A stretch of DNA of 64,000 bases from CALFCX01 sp041650595 (GCA_041650595.1 JBAZKW010000009.1:1-64000); one strand, 5' to 3'; shown: positions 41,111 to 50,335, counted from the stretch's first letter. Notes: generated by a model from the sequence alone, not told the origin. Program-made: numbers and translations.

Positions 41111-41461
41111 CTATTTTTTGATGCTCTGTCTTTTTTTGTCGGCCATATCCTTGGCGTGGCCTTCGAGGCCTATCCTGCGGATCTGGTCGATGCATGCTTT
41201 CCTGTTCGACCTGAAAAGAAAAGCGAATATTTTGGAGACGATATTGTTGAACTTCTTGCAGTCGTTTATGTTCGTGAACCTCTGGCAGTCAGCGCATGAT
41301 AAGTAGCTGTTCTCTGTACAGCAAGCCCTTATCTGGCACCAGGTCGCTTTGATATTATCGTGGCAGCCTTTGCATCTGTTCCTGAGGAACGCGCCGCAGG
41401 CCCCGCAATAAAGTCCGCAGTACGCTACCAGGCTTTTATCGGCTTTGATCTCTTTTTTCAT
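41111..41461 (-). CDS. DUF3795-type Cys-rich protein
   Basis: A 116-residue protein with eleven Cys in the first 70 residues: CGLYCGACGAFLRNRCKGCH, CQIRACC and CADCQRF. The spacing matches DUF3795, thought to bind zinc or an iron-sulfur cluster; function unknown. The C-terminal part is basic and helical. AGGAAGG precedes the start, 12 bases after the lipoprotein gene upstream on the same strand. Confidence 0.82.
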   Translation of the reverse strand: MKKEIKADKSLVAYCGLYCGACGAFLRNRCKGCHDNIKATWCQIRACCTENSYLSCADCQRFTNINDCKKFNNIVSKIFAFLFRSNRKACIDQIRRIGLEGHAKDMADKKRQSIKK

Positions 41462-41473
41462 CGGCCCTTCCTC

Positions 41474-42487
41474 CTAATTATGGTTTATGTATATTGTTCC
41501 TTGTTTGGCGTTGCCCGTGTTAAGCACGCTGATATCCGTCACCATGTCGGATGCCGAGAATGCTTCGGTGCTTACGACCCAGTCCTTATATGCGGATACC
41601 GTTGCCGGAAGTTCCGCCTCGTTGGTAAAGATCGCTGTCGGGGTGCTGTTCTGGGCTATAAAGAAGCTTTCATCGGCGGTGCCTTCTACAACGATATATC
41701 TCTGGTCTACACCAGGACCTTCATATTTAAAAAGCATGTAATTTCCGGCTCCCTTTGATATGCCTTTTGCCACTACCGTATTGTTGCCGACTATGTACTT
41801 GAATTGGAACGAATTTGCGGCTGAATTCCCCGTGACATAACACCTTAGATTGTAATCGCAAGCCGTGCTGCCGCTGACGTCATAGTCGACGCTAAAAGTC
41901 ATATCAACGGTGATATCACTGGTATCTTTGTTGTAATTTATCGTGGCTATCCCGTATTCCTCCTTGTTCGATACATCGCTCCATATCCAGGTGATTATCG
42001 CGTTGACCTCGCTCGCAGTTTCTTTCATCGCTATGGACCTTTTTCCGCCGGTATCGTTGTACGCCTTATCGCAGACGATTTTCTGCAGCTTATCGAACGG
42101 AGGGGTCACTTCCTGCGAGGTTATGCTTGAAGCGGTCGACGACAAACCCGAAAAAACGCTGTCAACATCTATCAGAAGCTTGTAGAGATTGGACCTGTCA
42201 ACCACGCCTTCATCCCTGGAGCTTATGAATTCGCGTAGCGAATAGTATACGCAGTAGAGCGGGTTCCCCGAACCCCATTCTTCGGTCGATAGGGAAGTGA
42301 CCGCCGAAGGCCTGATTGACGATGTTGATGCGGAAGAAGGTTGGAATACAGGTGTCGTGTTGGATGTTTCCGTGTAAAAAGTGGTCGTGACCGAACTTCC
42401 TCCCGAATTTGTGACGCCGCATCCGTTGGAAATGAATACCATGGCTATGCCAAGAGCACAAACCAGACCTGCTATCCTGTTTCCCAT
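41474..42487 (-). CDS. Putative lipoprotein of unknown function
   Basis: A 337-residue secreted protein. The signal ends in FISNGCGVTN, giving a likely lipidated Cys at residue 23, followed by a Ser/Thr-rich linker of about 45 residues (SGGSSVTTTFYTE) that would hold the body away from the membrane. The rest is mixed alpha/beta with no recognised domain. AGGAGAATTAC precedes the start. It reads into the DUF3795 and C45-hydrolase genes with short gaps (12 and 32 bases), so the three probably form an operon. Confidence 0.75.
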   Translation of the reverse strand: MGNRIAGLVCALGIAMVFISNGCGVTNSGGSSVTTTFYTETSNTTPVFQPSSASTSSIRPSAVTSLSTEEWGSGNPLYCVYYSLREFISSRDEGVVDRSNLYKLLIDVDSVFSGLSSTASSITSQEVTPPFDKLQKIVCDKAYNDTGGKRSIAMKETASEVNAIITWIWSDVSNKEEYGIATINYNKDTSDITVDMTFSVDYDVSGSTACDYNLRCYVTGNSAANSFQFKYIVGNNTVVAKGISKGAGNYMLFKYEGPGVDQRYIVVEGTADESFFIAQNSTPTAIFTNEAELPATVSAYKDWVVSTEAFSASDMVTDISVLNTGNAKQGTIYINHN

Positions 42488-42583
42488 GTAATTCTCCTTT
42501 TTTATGAATTGTGCAAATATTACAGTAATAATCGCAGAAAATCAAGTATTTTTGCCGAGGCAGAAAACTGAAAACATACCTGA

Positions 42584-43069
42584 CTAAAACGAATACCTCA
42601 AATTAAGCGTTAGTATTTCCGGATATGACAGTTCTGCGTTTCCCACAAGCCGGTCGTTAAACAATTTGGATATATCTCTGCCTATCCCGATCGTAGGCAA
42701 GGTTTTTGTAATGGAAGTATTGCCTGCATTTGCCGTAATAAAAAAGGCGCCCAACCTGATGTAATCCCTTACATTAACGTTCCTGTTTATATCCTTTGTG
42801 AACGACAGAGTGGCGAAAGAGAATTTTGGATCCGTGAGTCCGAATGTCGCCACCTTTCCTATGATGCTTGTCAGGCCGGAAATGAACGAAGTGCCGAAAT
42901 CCGCGGATGCTTTGAGTCCCCAGCCGCTTTCGGGATCGTTGAGGTAAAGCACCAGTGCGTTGGGCAGTATTGTCAGAGTTTCATAGCCGATCGAGATATC
43001 GGCGCAGGCCGCCTGATATCCGCCCGCCAGGATAAAGCACAAAAGACCTACAATGACTGCCTTTTTCAT
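42584..43069 (-). CDS. Small outer-membrane-like protein
   Basis: A 161-residue protein with a signal peptide (ending AACAD) and an alternating beta pattern through its length (SIGYETLTIL, GWGLKASADFG, KFSFATLSFTKD), closing with LRYSF, a typical C-terminal barrel signal with Phe last. At this size it could form six to eight strands. GGGAGG precedes the start. No close family recognised. Confidence 0.68.
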   Translation of the reverse strand: MKKAVIVGLLCFILAGGYQAACADISIGYETLTILPNALVLYLNDPESGWGLKASADFGTSFISGLTSIIGKVATFGLTDPKFSFATLSFTKDINRNVNVRDYIRLGAFFITANAGNTSITKTLPTIGIGRDISKLFNDRLVGNAELSYPEILTLNLRYSF

Positions 43070-43166
43070 GGAAATGGTATCCTCCCTTATTTTGGCTATC
43101 TGGTTTTATTATAGTAGACACGCCGGCAATGTCAACGCGCGCGCGGAATTTTATATGCCGCTGCGA

Positions 43167-44186
43167 TCAGACTTTCTTGATCTCCACATAGATTACTTTG
43201 AGAATCGCGATTATCGGAGCGGCAAAGAAAACCCCCCAGACGCCGATAATATTTCCAAGGATCAATACTCCGAGGATGACCGTCAACGGATGGATCTCCA
43301 ACTTATCGCCCATGATCTTCGGCGCAATGATATAGCCGGCGATGAACTGCAGTGTTCCGTATAATATGATTACATATAAGGCGGTCACCGGAGAAACAGT
43401 CGCCGCGATCACTACGGCGGGTATTCCGCCGATCAGCGGCCCGATCACAGGGATCAATTGAGTTATAGCGACTATTATGCCCAGGATCAGAGAAAGCGGC
43501 ACGCCGAGAAAGTATAAGATCGCCCATGTCAAAAGGCCTGCCAGCGAACATATGATGAACTGGCTTTCAACATAGTGTTTGAGAATAACATCCGTCTTTT
43601 CAAAGATATTCCTGACCGGCCCTTTTAATGTCTGCGGAAGCAGCCTGTCTGCGCCCTCGAACAGGCTGTTCTGTTCCCTGAGCATAAAATATGACACGAC
43701 AGGTATTGCCACAAGACCGATGAACTGGCCCAGCATCCCGATAAGGTTTGCAATCATGTTTTGTGAAAAGGCGACGATCAATCCCAACGCTTGTTTTAAC
43801 GCGTCCAGCACCGCAGTGTCCACTTGCTGGGGAAGATTTGCGCCGAGATACCATTTCCGGCTTGAAGAGATCGATTCCGTAACATATGTAAAATAGCCCG
43901 GAAAGTTTGATACAAGGCTCGTGAACTGGCTGATTATCTGGGGAACGATATGCTCATATGCAAGAATGACGACAACTATGAAGATTGCGAACGCTCCGCA
44001 TATGGCGATGTCGCGTCTGGCGGGCATTCTTTTCGGGATGATCCCTGCGAAAAGATTTGCCAGAGGATTGAGTATGTAGAAAAGCGCGATAGAGAGCACT
44101 ATAGGAAGAAGCGCGCCCCGAACAAGATAGATCGCGATGACGAAAAGAATGAATGATCCTAATTTTATTGCTTGTTTCCGGCTCAT
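43167..44186 (-). CDS. AI-2E family transporter
   Basis: A 339-residue inner-membrane protein of PF01594 with about eight helices. Recognisable parts: the N-terminal hairpin ILNPLANLFAG, SRKWYLGANLP in the soluble central region, LGVPLSLILGIIVAITQLIPVIGPLIG and LGVLILGNIIGVWGVFFAAPI. Family members export autoinducer-2 or move Na+/H+; the substrate here is unknown. TATAAT (44205-44200) is 13 bases before the ATG with no ribosome site, implying a leader of about six bases. Confidence 0.93.
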   Translation of the reverse strand: MSRKQAIKLGSFILFVIAIYLVRGALLPIVLSIALFYILNPLANLFAGIIPKRMPARRDIAICGAFAIFIVVVILAYEHIVPQIISQFTSLVSNFPGYFTYVTESISSSRKWYLGANLPQQVDTAVLDALKQALGLIVAFSQNMIANLIGMLGQFIGLVAIPVVSYFMLREQNSLFEGADRLLPQTLKGPVRNIFEKTDVILKHYVESQFIICSLAGLLTWAILYFLGVPLSLILGIIVAITQLIPVIGPLIGGIPAVVIAATVSPVTALYVIILYGTLQFIAGYIIAPKIMGDKLEIHPLTVILGVLILGNIIGVWGVFFAAPIIAILKVIYVEIKKV

Positions 44187-44248
44187 TTTGTTAAGAATGA
44201 TTATACAACAATCCGTTTTCTAAAGCAAAAGCCAAACAAGGCGCAAGG

Positions 44249-45505
44249 TTATTCAATAGTGAATATCTTGTATCCGGTAGTTTTTTGCGAGAGGTTCCCG
44301 TTTTCATTCCACAGCATTCCTGAATAAACAACGAGAGCTTTTTTGTTATTTAGTATTGTATAGGCAACCTTGTCGCTGCCCACTTTAAATTCGTCTCCGA
44401 TGCTTTTGACTTCTTTTATACGGTTGCCGTTTTCATCCAGGAGAGTAATGTAGGAGGATCGCTGTTTGAACCCGCCGGTAGAAGTATATTCAACAAAGAT
44501 ATGCCCAGAATTAAGTTTTACGGCTGATATCTCGAATAGATCATCGGTGAGGAATTGGGTAGGACCGCTGAGCCGGACGCCCTGGGGGTCAAGAAGATAG
44601 CTCACGGGCTTATAGTTATCATCGATGCAAAGCACCAGCGAATTGCCGTTTTCGAGCAGGATCGGCTGATAAGCCCTATTTGCCTTGTGCCAGAAAGTGA
44701 CGTCATCGCGTATTACATTGCCGAACAGATCGATAGTTTTGCTTCTGGAAAAACCGCAGCCGAAATAATAGTCCAATAGTCCGTTGTTGACCACAGGTAC
44801 CATGCCGGTTCCCATGCCTTTGGAATTGAAAGTTATCGGTCCCGATATTTTATTCCCGGTAAGACCAAGGACCTGATATTCTCCTTTGGCGGAAATATCG
44901 GAATATTTCTGATAACTCAGCAGTATTGTCTCATTACCCGGCAGGAGGGTGAGCGTAACTGAATCGACTACGGAGTCACTGAATGTAACAGGCTCAAATA
45001 GGGGAGTTCCATTATCTTTTAAAATTATGTATTTGCCGTTATGAGTATTTATGTCGGAATAGGCGATTAGAAAACTATTGTTCTCCAGGCCAAGCACAAC
45101 AATCTTTCCGATTTGATAAGAGTCTGACGGAAAAGTGAAATATACCGATTTCATAAATTCCATATTTTCAGTAAAGAACATAGCTTCTCCGACGTGTTTA
45201 TTTTCCGGAGTCTTTTTGGCCCAGGCAACCAATATCGTTCCGTTCGGGATCTGGCCGCAAGCGATATTAGTTTGGGCTTCATCGGGAAGAATGGTCCCCG
45301 CCTTTGATGTGGAGAACAATGTTGAATCCAGAGGTTGTGCGGCAGTTTGAGTGAGGTTTGATTTCTGAACGGGAACAGTTCTTAATGTGTTGGCCTTTAT
45401 CGGTGTATTTAGAATGATTTTAGGTGTAGGAATAGATGCTACGGCAGAAAGTTTGAGCAACAACAAGACGATCAGCGAAACAATAAACAAGTTTATGCTT
45501 TTCAT
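44249..45505 (-). CDS. Secreted beta-propeller-like protein, unknown
   Basis: A 418-residue protein with a signal peptide (MKSINLFIVSLIVLLLLKLS) and repeating blocks of about 45-60 residues with the pattern 'hydrophobic-LDxxGxx-hydrophobic' (ILKDNGTPLFEPVTF, LLDPQGVRLSGPTQF, LLDENGNRIKEV), as in secreted beta-propellers with Kelch-like or WD-like blades. The start follows TACAAT (45518-45513) by 7 bases with no ribosome site. Function unknown. Confidence 0.72.
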   Translation of the reverse strand: MKSINLFIVSLIVLLLLKLSAVASIPTPKIILNTPIKANTLRTVPVQKSNLTQTAAQPLDSTLFSTSKAGTILPDEAQTNIACGQIPNGTILVAWAKKTPENKHVGEAMFFTENMEFMKSVYFTFPSDSYQIGKIVVLGLENNSFLIAYSDINTHNGKYIILKDNGTPLFEPVTFSDSVVDSVTLTLLPGNETILLSYQKYSDISAKGEYQVLGLTGNKISGPITFNSKGMGTGMVPVVNNGLLDYYFGCGFSRSKTIDLFGNVIRDDVTFWHKANRAYQPILLENGNSLVLCIDDNYKPVSYLLDPQGVRLSGPTQFLTDDLFEISAVKLNSGHIFVEYTSTGGFKQRSSYITLLDENGNRIKEVKSIGDEFKVGSDKVAYTILNNKKALVVYSGMLWNENGNLSQKTTGYKIFTIE

Positions 45506-45593
45506 ACACACTATTGTAACATAAGGCTGCAACCAGACGCCTTGAAGTAAATCCTATTATGCAGGATAATATTTTGGTATAATTTTAAGGACA

Positions 45594-46607
45594 ATGGAAC
45601 AAAAAAAGACCGAAATAATAACGGCCAGAGTAGTGGCGCAATACCGCGGGAAATACCGTGTGGCGGCGAAAGATAAAGAATACTGGGCCGAAGTCACAGG
45701 CAAGACCATATATATGGCCGATTCATCCGCCGACTTTCCCGTTGTGGGAGATATTGTTGAGATCATCGAGCTTGATCGCGACAACGCCGTAATTCGGTAC
45801 ACCAAACCCAGAAAAAATTTTCTCAAAAGAAAAGCAGCCGGAACTCACGGTACACAGCCTATTGCCTCCAATGTGGACACCGCTTTTGTCGTGCAGGCGG
45901 TTGACCGTGATTTTAATCTCAACCGTTTCGAGCGATACCTTGCACTCATCAAGTCATGCGGTATAAAATCTGTGTTCATATTGAACAAGACAGACCTTAT
46001 ATCAAAAGATGAATTGGATGAGAAGATCTCGCTGATCAACGGCAGGTTCGAAAATATCCCGCTCATATGTACGAGTATTTCCGACAAAGACAGTCTTGAC
46101 CGACTGACAAACTCTATAGCAAGCGGGCAGGTACACTGTTTCCTCGGATCTTCAGGGGTGGGGAAGTCGTCCCTGATAAACGCTCTGCTTGGCAGTGAAT
46201 TGATGGCCACAAAAGAAATAAGCATCCATACGAAAAAGGGCCGGCACGCTACCACCCACAGGGAATTGTTCGTCCTAAAGAACGGCGGCATGATGATCGA
46301 TAATCCCGGCATGAGGGAGATAGGCCTGGCCGATGCCGATAGCGGACTTCATGACGTTTTTTCTGACATCGAAAAGCTGAGCAGCGGTTGCAGGTTCATG
46401 GACTGCACACATGAACATGAACCGGGCTGCGCCGTGCTCGCGGCGGTAGAGTCCGGTGAATTATCACGCGAAAAATACGACAGCTACCTCAAGCTGAAAA
46501 AAGAAACCGCTTTCTTCGCTATGACGGAAATTGAGAAACGGCAAAAGGATAAAGGTTTTGGCAAAATGGTGAACAGCGTGATGAAATTGAAAAAGAGGTT
46601 GAAATAG
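45594..46607 (+). CDS. rsgA: Ribosome small-subunit GTPase RsgA
   Basis: A 337-residue GTPase that helps mature the 30S subunit. The order is OB-fold (about 5-80), then a circularly permuted G domain with NKTD (G4, about 140) before GSSGVGKSS (G1, about 187) and DNPG (G3), and a zinc domain with CRFMDCTHEHEPGC. All zinc ligands are present. TATAAT 45578-45583 lies 10 bases before the ATG, with AAGG in between. The C-terminal tail is basic (KKRLK). Confidence 0.96.
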   Translation: MEQKKTEIITARVVAQYRGKYRVAAKDKEYWAEVTGKTIYMADSSADFPVVGDIVEIIELDRDNAVIRYTKPRKNFLKRKAAGTHGTQPIASNVDTAFVVQAVDRDFNLNRFERYLALIKSCGIKSVFILNKTDLISKDELDEKISLINGRFENIPLICTSISDKDSLDRLTNSIASGQVHCFLGSSGVGKSSLINALLGSELMATKEISIHTKKGRHATTHRELFVLKNGGMMIDNPGMREIGLADADSGLHDVFSDIEKLSSGCRFMDCTHEHEPGCAVLAAVESGELSREKYDSYLKLKKETAFFAMTEIEKRQKDKGFGKMVNSVMKLKKRLK

Positions 46608-46631
46608 GGGGTGTCCTATCGGCTGCAACTT

Positions 46632-46892
46632 TCACGTCGCTTTTCTTCTATGTCCTTTGATTAAAGCCAGTTTCTTTGTTCGTGTCCAACCTTTGATCTG
46701 TGCTTCGCGTTTTGTTGCCTGGCTTCGGGTATCATATTCTTCTGCGTAACGCAGTTTTTGGGCTTTAAACGAAGATGTGTATTTACAGCCTTTCCCTGAA
46801 AAATGCTCTTTCATTCTTCTGTCAAGGTCCGAGGTAATTCCGGTGTAGAGGGAATTATTTCCGCATTCGAGGATATAGACAAAATATGGCAT
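46632..46892 (-). CDS. GIY-YIG nuclease-domain protein
   Basis: An 86-residue single-domain protein. YFVYILEC is the GIY-YIG strand 1, YTGITSDLDRRMKEH carries the second YIG-like strand and catalytic Arg, and EEYDTRSQATKREAQIKGW holds the catalytic Glu. Small UvrC-N-type proteins like this (COG2827, YhbQ-like) are widespread and little studied. No ribosome site is visible. It lies beside an inverted-repeat element and a tRNA gene. Confidence 0.9.
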   Translation of the reverse strand: MPYFVYILECGNNSLYTGITSDLDRRMKEHFSGKGCKYTSSFKAQKLRYAEEYDTRSQATKREAQIKGWTRTKKLALIKGHRRKAT

Positions 46893-46899
46893 AAAATTG

Positions 46900-47025
46900 G
46901 CTTCGACTCGTCCCTCATTTCATTTCGGGCCTCGCTCAGCCTGCTTCATTCCATGCACTAAAGATATCTCTCTTTATAAAGAGAACTTGTGCTGAGCGAG
47001 GTCGCATAAGCGACCGAGTCGAAGC
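46900..47025. repeat. Two-armed inverted-repeat element next to tRNA-Asn
   Basis: Outer arms GCTTCGACTCG (46900-46910) and CGAGTCGAAGC (47015-47025) and inner arms CCTCGCTCAGC (46930-46940) and GCTGAGCGAGG (46991-47001) are both perfect 11-bp pairs. The right side between arms holds another hairpin (GTCGC ATAA GCGAC), and the centre a 16-bp palindrome around TCTCTTTATAAAGAGA. No gene lies inside. It abuts the 3' end of the tRNA with one base between; a MITE-like element is likely. Confidence 0.75.
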
Positions 47026-47026
47026 A

Positions 47027-47098
47027 CTCCCCCGGCTGGACTCGAACCAGCAACAACCTGATTAACAGTCAGGTGCTCTACCATTGAGCTACAGGGGA
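47027..47098 (-). tRNA. tRNA-Asn (GTT)
   Basis: The minus strand folds as a 72-base tRNA: acceptor TCCCCTG / CGGGGGA, D arm GCTC-AATGGTA-GAGC, anticodon arm CCTGACT-GTT-AATCAGG and T arm GCTGG-TTCGAGTC-CAGC, with G as discriminator. The anticodon GTT reads Asn codons. The CCA end is not encoded. Confidence 0.96.
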
Positions 47099-47146
47099 AC
47101 GTTTTATACTCCCTACGTACCTTCTATCTTTCATTGTTCATTGAGC

Positions 47147-47196
47147 CCTGCCTGCCGGCAGGCAGGCCTGCCTGCCGAAGCCTTGGCGAAGGCAGG
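47147..47196. repeat. GC-rich palindromic repeat (CCTGCC/GGCAGG)
   Basis: A perfect 20-base palindrome, CCTGCCTGCCGGCAGGCAGG (47147-47166), followed by a related imperfect one to 47196. It sits in the 152-base gap between the tRNA and the macro-domain gene. Repeats of this form are dispersed in some candidate-phylum genomes and often give false ORFs. Confidence 0.75.
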
Positions 47197-47250
47197 TACA
47201 GGGGAATACAAAAATAATTATAACATAAGTGGGATATATCTAAATCCGGA

Positions 47251-47775
47251 CTATTTTGGGGATACAGCTTCCAGAAATATCTTTTTATCACTTTCACTGA
47301 AGAAAACAAAAATTACCTTGTCAAATGTCTCCGGATGAGTATTAAGTGTGTCCGATACTGTTTTGCATGCTATGTGTGCGGCCTGGTCTTTTGGAAACCT
47401 ATAGACTCCGGTTGATATGGCTGGAAAGGCGATTGTTCTGATCCCGTTTTTTATGGCAAGCATAAGAGAATTTTTATAGCAACTCTCAAGGATGTTTTTT
47501 TCATTAGAATTGCCGCCGGAATATACTGGGCCGACAGTATGAATGACATATTTTGCAGGCAGATCGTATCCTTTGGTGATCTTTGCTTCGCCTGATCGTG
47601 CACCGCCCAATGTGCGGCATTCTTCAAGTAACTTTGGCCCTGCTGCTCTGTGTATTGCACCATCCACACCGCCTCCGCCAAGCAGAGAAGTGTTGGCAGC
47701 GTTCACGATAGCATCAACTTTTAATTTTGTAATATCCCCAACAATGATTTCGATATTTTCAAATATGCTTTGCAT
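47251..47775 (-). CDS. Macro-domain ADP-ribose hydrolase
   Basis: A 174-residue single macro domain that removes ADP-ribose or O-acetyl-ADP-ribose groups. IVGDITKLKVDAIVNAANTS and LLGGGGVDGAIHRAAG are the ligand-binding loops, and AISTGVYRFP is the second Gly-rich loop, as in YmdB/MacroD-type proteins. The start follows AGAGGG. Most macro proteins of this group act in stress recovery; a partner ADP-ribosylating enzyme is not seen here. Confidence 0.94.
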   Translation of the reverse strand: MQSIFENIEIIVGDITKLKVDAIVNAANTSLLGGGGVDGAIHRAAGPKLLEECRTLGGARSGEAKITKGYDLPAKYVIHTVGPVYSGGNSNEKNILESCYKNSLMLAIKNGIRTIAFPAISTGVYRFPKDQAAHIACKTVSDTLNTHPETFDKVIFVFFSESDKKIFLEAVSPK

Positions 47776-47865
47776 AAGCCCTCTTGTTCATTACATTATA
47801 TTCTATATCGGTTTGGCCCGATGTTGTATAATTAACGTGGCACAAAAAAACAAAAGGAGACATCA

Positions 47866-48657
47866 ATGAGCTTTGTACAGACATCACTTTACTATATTCC
47901 TACATATGTAATAGGAATTCTTATGGTCCTTATATCAATCGGGTTTTCTGTGATCGGGCTTATTTTAGTCAGGATGATAATGCCCGTGCACAAGACAAAG
48001 CTTCACAACGATATTGCAGGCCCGATATTTGCGACGATAGGGGTCATCTATGCTGTATTGGTCGCTTTTATGGTGGTGATATCATGGCAAAACTTTGATG
48101 GGACGATGACCAGGCTCGAAACAGAAGCAAATATTTACGCGGACCTTTACAGGGATTCTACCGGCATATCAAAAGAGTTTCATGCGCAAGTCGGAAAAAC
48201 CCTTGGCGAGTATGTAAAGTCGGTAGTAAGAGATGAATGGCCGCTCATGGCAAAAGGCATGGAGTCTAAAAAGTCTCACGATCTTATACACAACGTTTGG
48301 GAGGTCTACATAAACTTTGAACCTAAAGGCGAAAGAGAGAAGATATTCTTTGCAGAATCGGTAAGTAAGCTTAACGAAGCAAACGAGTTGCGAAGGCGCA
48401 GGATCGTTGATTCGCGGACCGGAATACATCCCGTACTGTGGTTTGTCCTTATAGCTTGCGGGATAATAACCATATCATTCACGTTCTTTTTTGGGACGGA
48501 AAATTTTACAGCGCAGCTGATAATGACCGGTCTTTTGGCTTCATTGATAGCTCTGGTGCTGTTCACTATTATGGTCTTTGACTATCCTTTTACGGGGGAT
48601 ATCAGCGTGTCTTCAGACGTTTTCAAGCTGATCCTTAGTAGTTTAAAAGTGTTTTAG
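47866..48657 (+). CDS. DUF4239-like membrane protein
   Basis: A 263-residue protein with two N-terminal helices (about 12-35 and 58-80), a soluble helical middle and two C-terminal helices (about 192-212 and 218-240). DIAGPIFATIGVIYAVLVAFMVVISW and LETEANIYADLYRDS are typical of DUF4239 (bestrophin-like). AAAAGGAGACATC precedes the start, with a TATAAT box about 40 bases upstream. Function unknown. Confidence 0.83.
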   Translation: MSFVQTSLYYIPTYVIGILMVLISIGFSVIGLILVRMIMPVHKTKLHNDIAGPIFATIGVIYAVLVAFMVVISWQNFDGTMTRLETEANIYADLYRDSTGISKEFHAQVGKTLGEYVKSVVRDEWPLMAKGMESKKSHDLIHNVWEVYINFEPKGEREKIFFAESVSKLNEANELRRRRIVDSRTGIHPVLWFVLIACGIITISFTFFFGTENFTAQLIMTGLLASLIALVLFTIMVFDYPFTGDISVSSDVFKLILSSLKVF

Positions 48658-48673
48658 TCGGTCTGGTAATCGT

Positions 48674-49603
48674 TTAGCCAGCCTGTTCCAGAGAAAATCC
48701 TAGAGATAAAGAATGGTTTTTCCTTAGTTGGTAAGCGGTCCCGTTGTTAATGCTGTTCCTTTCACAAAGTTCAGGCTCCATACATGCAAAATCCCCTTCA
48801 TTAGGGTCGGCCCAGAGTATCATTTGATTAGGATGAACAGGCTCGCCAAATACGCTATATCTCATTCTTATATCTGCTGACGGATATCCCAGATCAAATA
48901 CTTTCCGTCCATTTAGAATGCAATGTTTTTCGAGTGCCGTAAGCGTATCAAAAACGGTCTCGCTGGACCGAAGTGGATTTGAGGCTGATCTTGCCCAGTC
49001 GCTGCCTTCAAAATACTCAACACCTTTAAGCCCCCTTACTTTCATGCCTTTTAACCATGTCAAGTATGTGTGGATCGCAAGGTCCGTGATCATCGGTCCT
49101 GTGGTTGTAACATCATAAGAGAAAGAGCCGCTATCCGTTAGCAATGCTTGAACGGTAAGTTTGGCCTCGAAAGGAAAGTGTTTATCAGGTTGATGATGAT
49201 AGGTCATTATGGCAAAATTCTCTGCAGGTTGTATCACTTCCCAATCTTCGGTCCTTGAAGGTCCGTGCATCTGAAGCGTTCTTATCGTGTCTCCAAGCCT
49301 ATATTTTTCCAGTGAATATTGTCCATATGTTCCTCCGATGGTCGGGATACCGTTTTCGTCAAGTTTAATATCACTTCCGTCACCTATTAAACTTAGTCTG
49401 CCAAAGTTGGGCCAGCATATATGAGTGGATCTGGCCGGCTTTGCCGGATTTGTATACAGGGCGCTGAACCCGCTTGCTTCTCCTTTTGGCCAATATGCGA
49501 GAGGCCTTGCGCCTTGTCTGGCTATCATTGCCTGTGCCGGACAATGCCTGTTCGTCAGCATCACAGCGTCGAATCCGTATCTTGATACCAGTTGTACTGC
49601 CAT
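48674..49603 (-). CDS. Aldose epimerase-like protein (galactose mutarotase fold)
   Basis: A 309-residue beta-rich protein. ILWADPNEGDFACMEPE near the C-terminus holds the catalytic-type Glu of hexose-6-phosphate mutarotases, MTYHHQPDKHFPFEAKLTVQ is the central His block, and HTYLTWLKGMKVRGL is shared with YeaD-like proteins. It would interconvert alpha and beta forms of a sugar or sugar phosphate. The first 40 residues read a little unlike the family (RHCPAQAMIARQGARPLAYW is the sugar-site strand). AAAGGAAATAT precedes the start. Alone in its transcription unit. Confidence 0.82.
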   Translation of the reverse strand: MAVQLVSRYGFDAVMLTNRHCPAQAMIARQGARPLAYWPKGEASGFSALYTNPAKPARSTHICWPNFGRLSLIGDGSDIKLDENGIPTIGGTYGQYSLEKYRLGDTIRTLQMHGPSRTEDWEVIQPAENFAIMTYHHQPDKHFPFEAKLTVQALLTDSGSFSYDVTTTGPMITDLAIHTYLTWLKGMKVRGLKGVEYFEGSDWARSASNPLRSSETVFDTLTALEKHCILNGRKVFDLGYPSADIRMRYSVFGEPVHPNQMILWADPNEGDFACMEPELCERNSINNGTAYQLRKNHSLSLGFSLEQAG

Positions 49604-49799
49604 GTTTTATATTTCCTTTTTGTCGGTGTTTCATTCTTTTATCGATGGTTTTGGCGGAGAATTTCACTTTTTGATAAAACTCTTGCAAAATGCAAGTTTT
49701 CGGCGTATCATTCCGAATAAGAAATACAGCGGTGATTTATAGGTGAATTGCTCCGCTTAATAAATGTGCTAAAGAGCCGAGACAGGCAAGCCCTGTGTC

Positions 49800-49822
49800 A
49801 AGCCAAGCTTAAAGCTTGGCTT
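49800..49822. terminator. Hairpin before the deaminase stop
   Basis: AAGCCAAGCTT (49800-49810) pairs with AAGCTTGGCTT (49812-49822), followed on the plus strand by ATCTTTTT. There is no plus-strand gene upstream to end, and on the minus strand no T-run follows it, so its job is unclear. The 225-base gap 49604-49828 holds no gene. Confidence 0.45.
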
Positions 49823-49828
49823 ATCTTT

Positions 49829-50284
49829 TTAGATGCCGATATCCTCGTTCCAAAGCTTTGGTTTTGAGCGGATAAAATCAGTCATGAGATCTTTGCATTC
49901 TTTCATGTAGAGGTTTATTATCTTTACCCCTCTTTTTTTTGAATAGGCTTCAGGACCTTTGAATGTCTTATTCTCGCCGATGACCACGATCGGTATTTTA
50001 TAAAGTAATATGGCTCCGGTACACATATCACAAGGCGATAGGGTAGAGTAGAGGATGCATTCCTTGTAATATTTTGCTTTAAGCCTGCCTGCATTTTTCA
50101 GGCAATCCATTTCAGCATGAAGTATTGCCGAACCTTTTTGGGTCCTTCTGTTATGTCCTCTACCGATTACTTTGCCGCTTTTTACAAGTACTGATCCTAT
50201 CGGGATCCCGCCCTCGCGCAATCCCTTTTTTGCCTCTTTCAAAGCTTCTTTCATGAATTTGATATGATGCTTTATGGTAGCCAT
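49829..50284 (-). CDS. Cytidine/nucleoside deaminase-family protein
   Basis: A 151-residue zinc deaminase. HAEMDCL supplies the His and catalytic Glu, and STLSPCDMCTGAILL the two Cys ligands; GGIPIGSVLVKSGKVIGRGHN is the substrate-side strand. Its likeness is to cytosine deaminase (fungal FCY1-type) and guanine deaminase-like members of the family more than to TadA. Substrate not certain. The gene runs divergent from the TspO gene, with a gap of only 51 bases. Confidence 0.9.
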   Translation of the reverse strand: MATIKHHIKFMKEALKEAKKGLREGGIPIGSVLVKSGKVIGRGHNRRTQKGSAILHAEMDCLKNAGRLKAKYYKECILYSTLSPCDMCTGAILLYKIPIVVIGENKTFKGPEAYSKKRGVKIINLYMKECKDLMTDFIRSKPKLWNEDIGI

Positions 50285-50335
50285 ATTAGAATTTATGTTA
50301 TCATATTAAAACTGAAAACTGGAGGAAAGATAAGA

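Noticed and set aside
47084..47338. An 84-residue plus-strand frame
   Set aside because: Its core is the translated CCTGCC/GGCAGG repeat, a known source of false genes.
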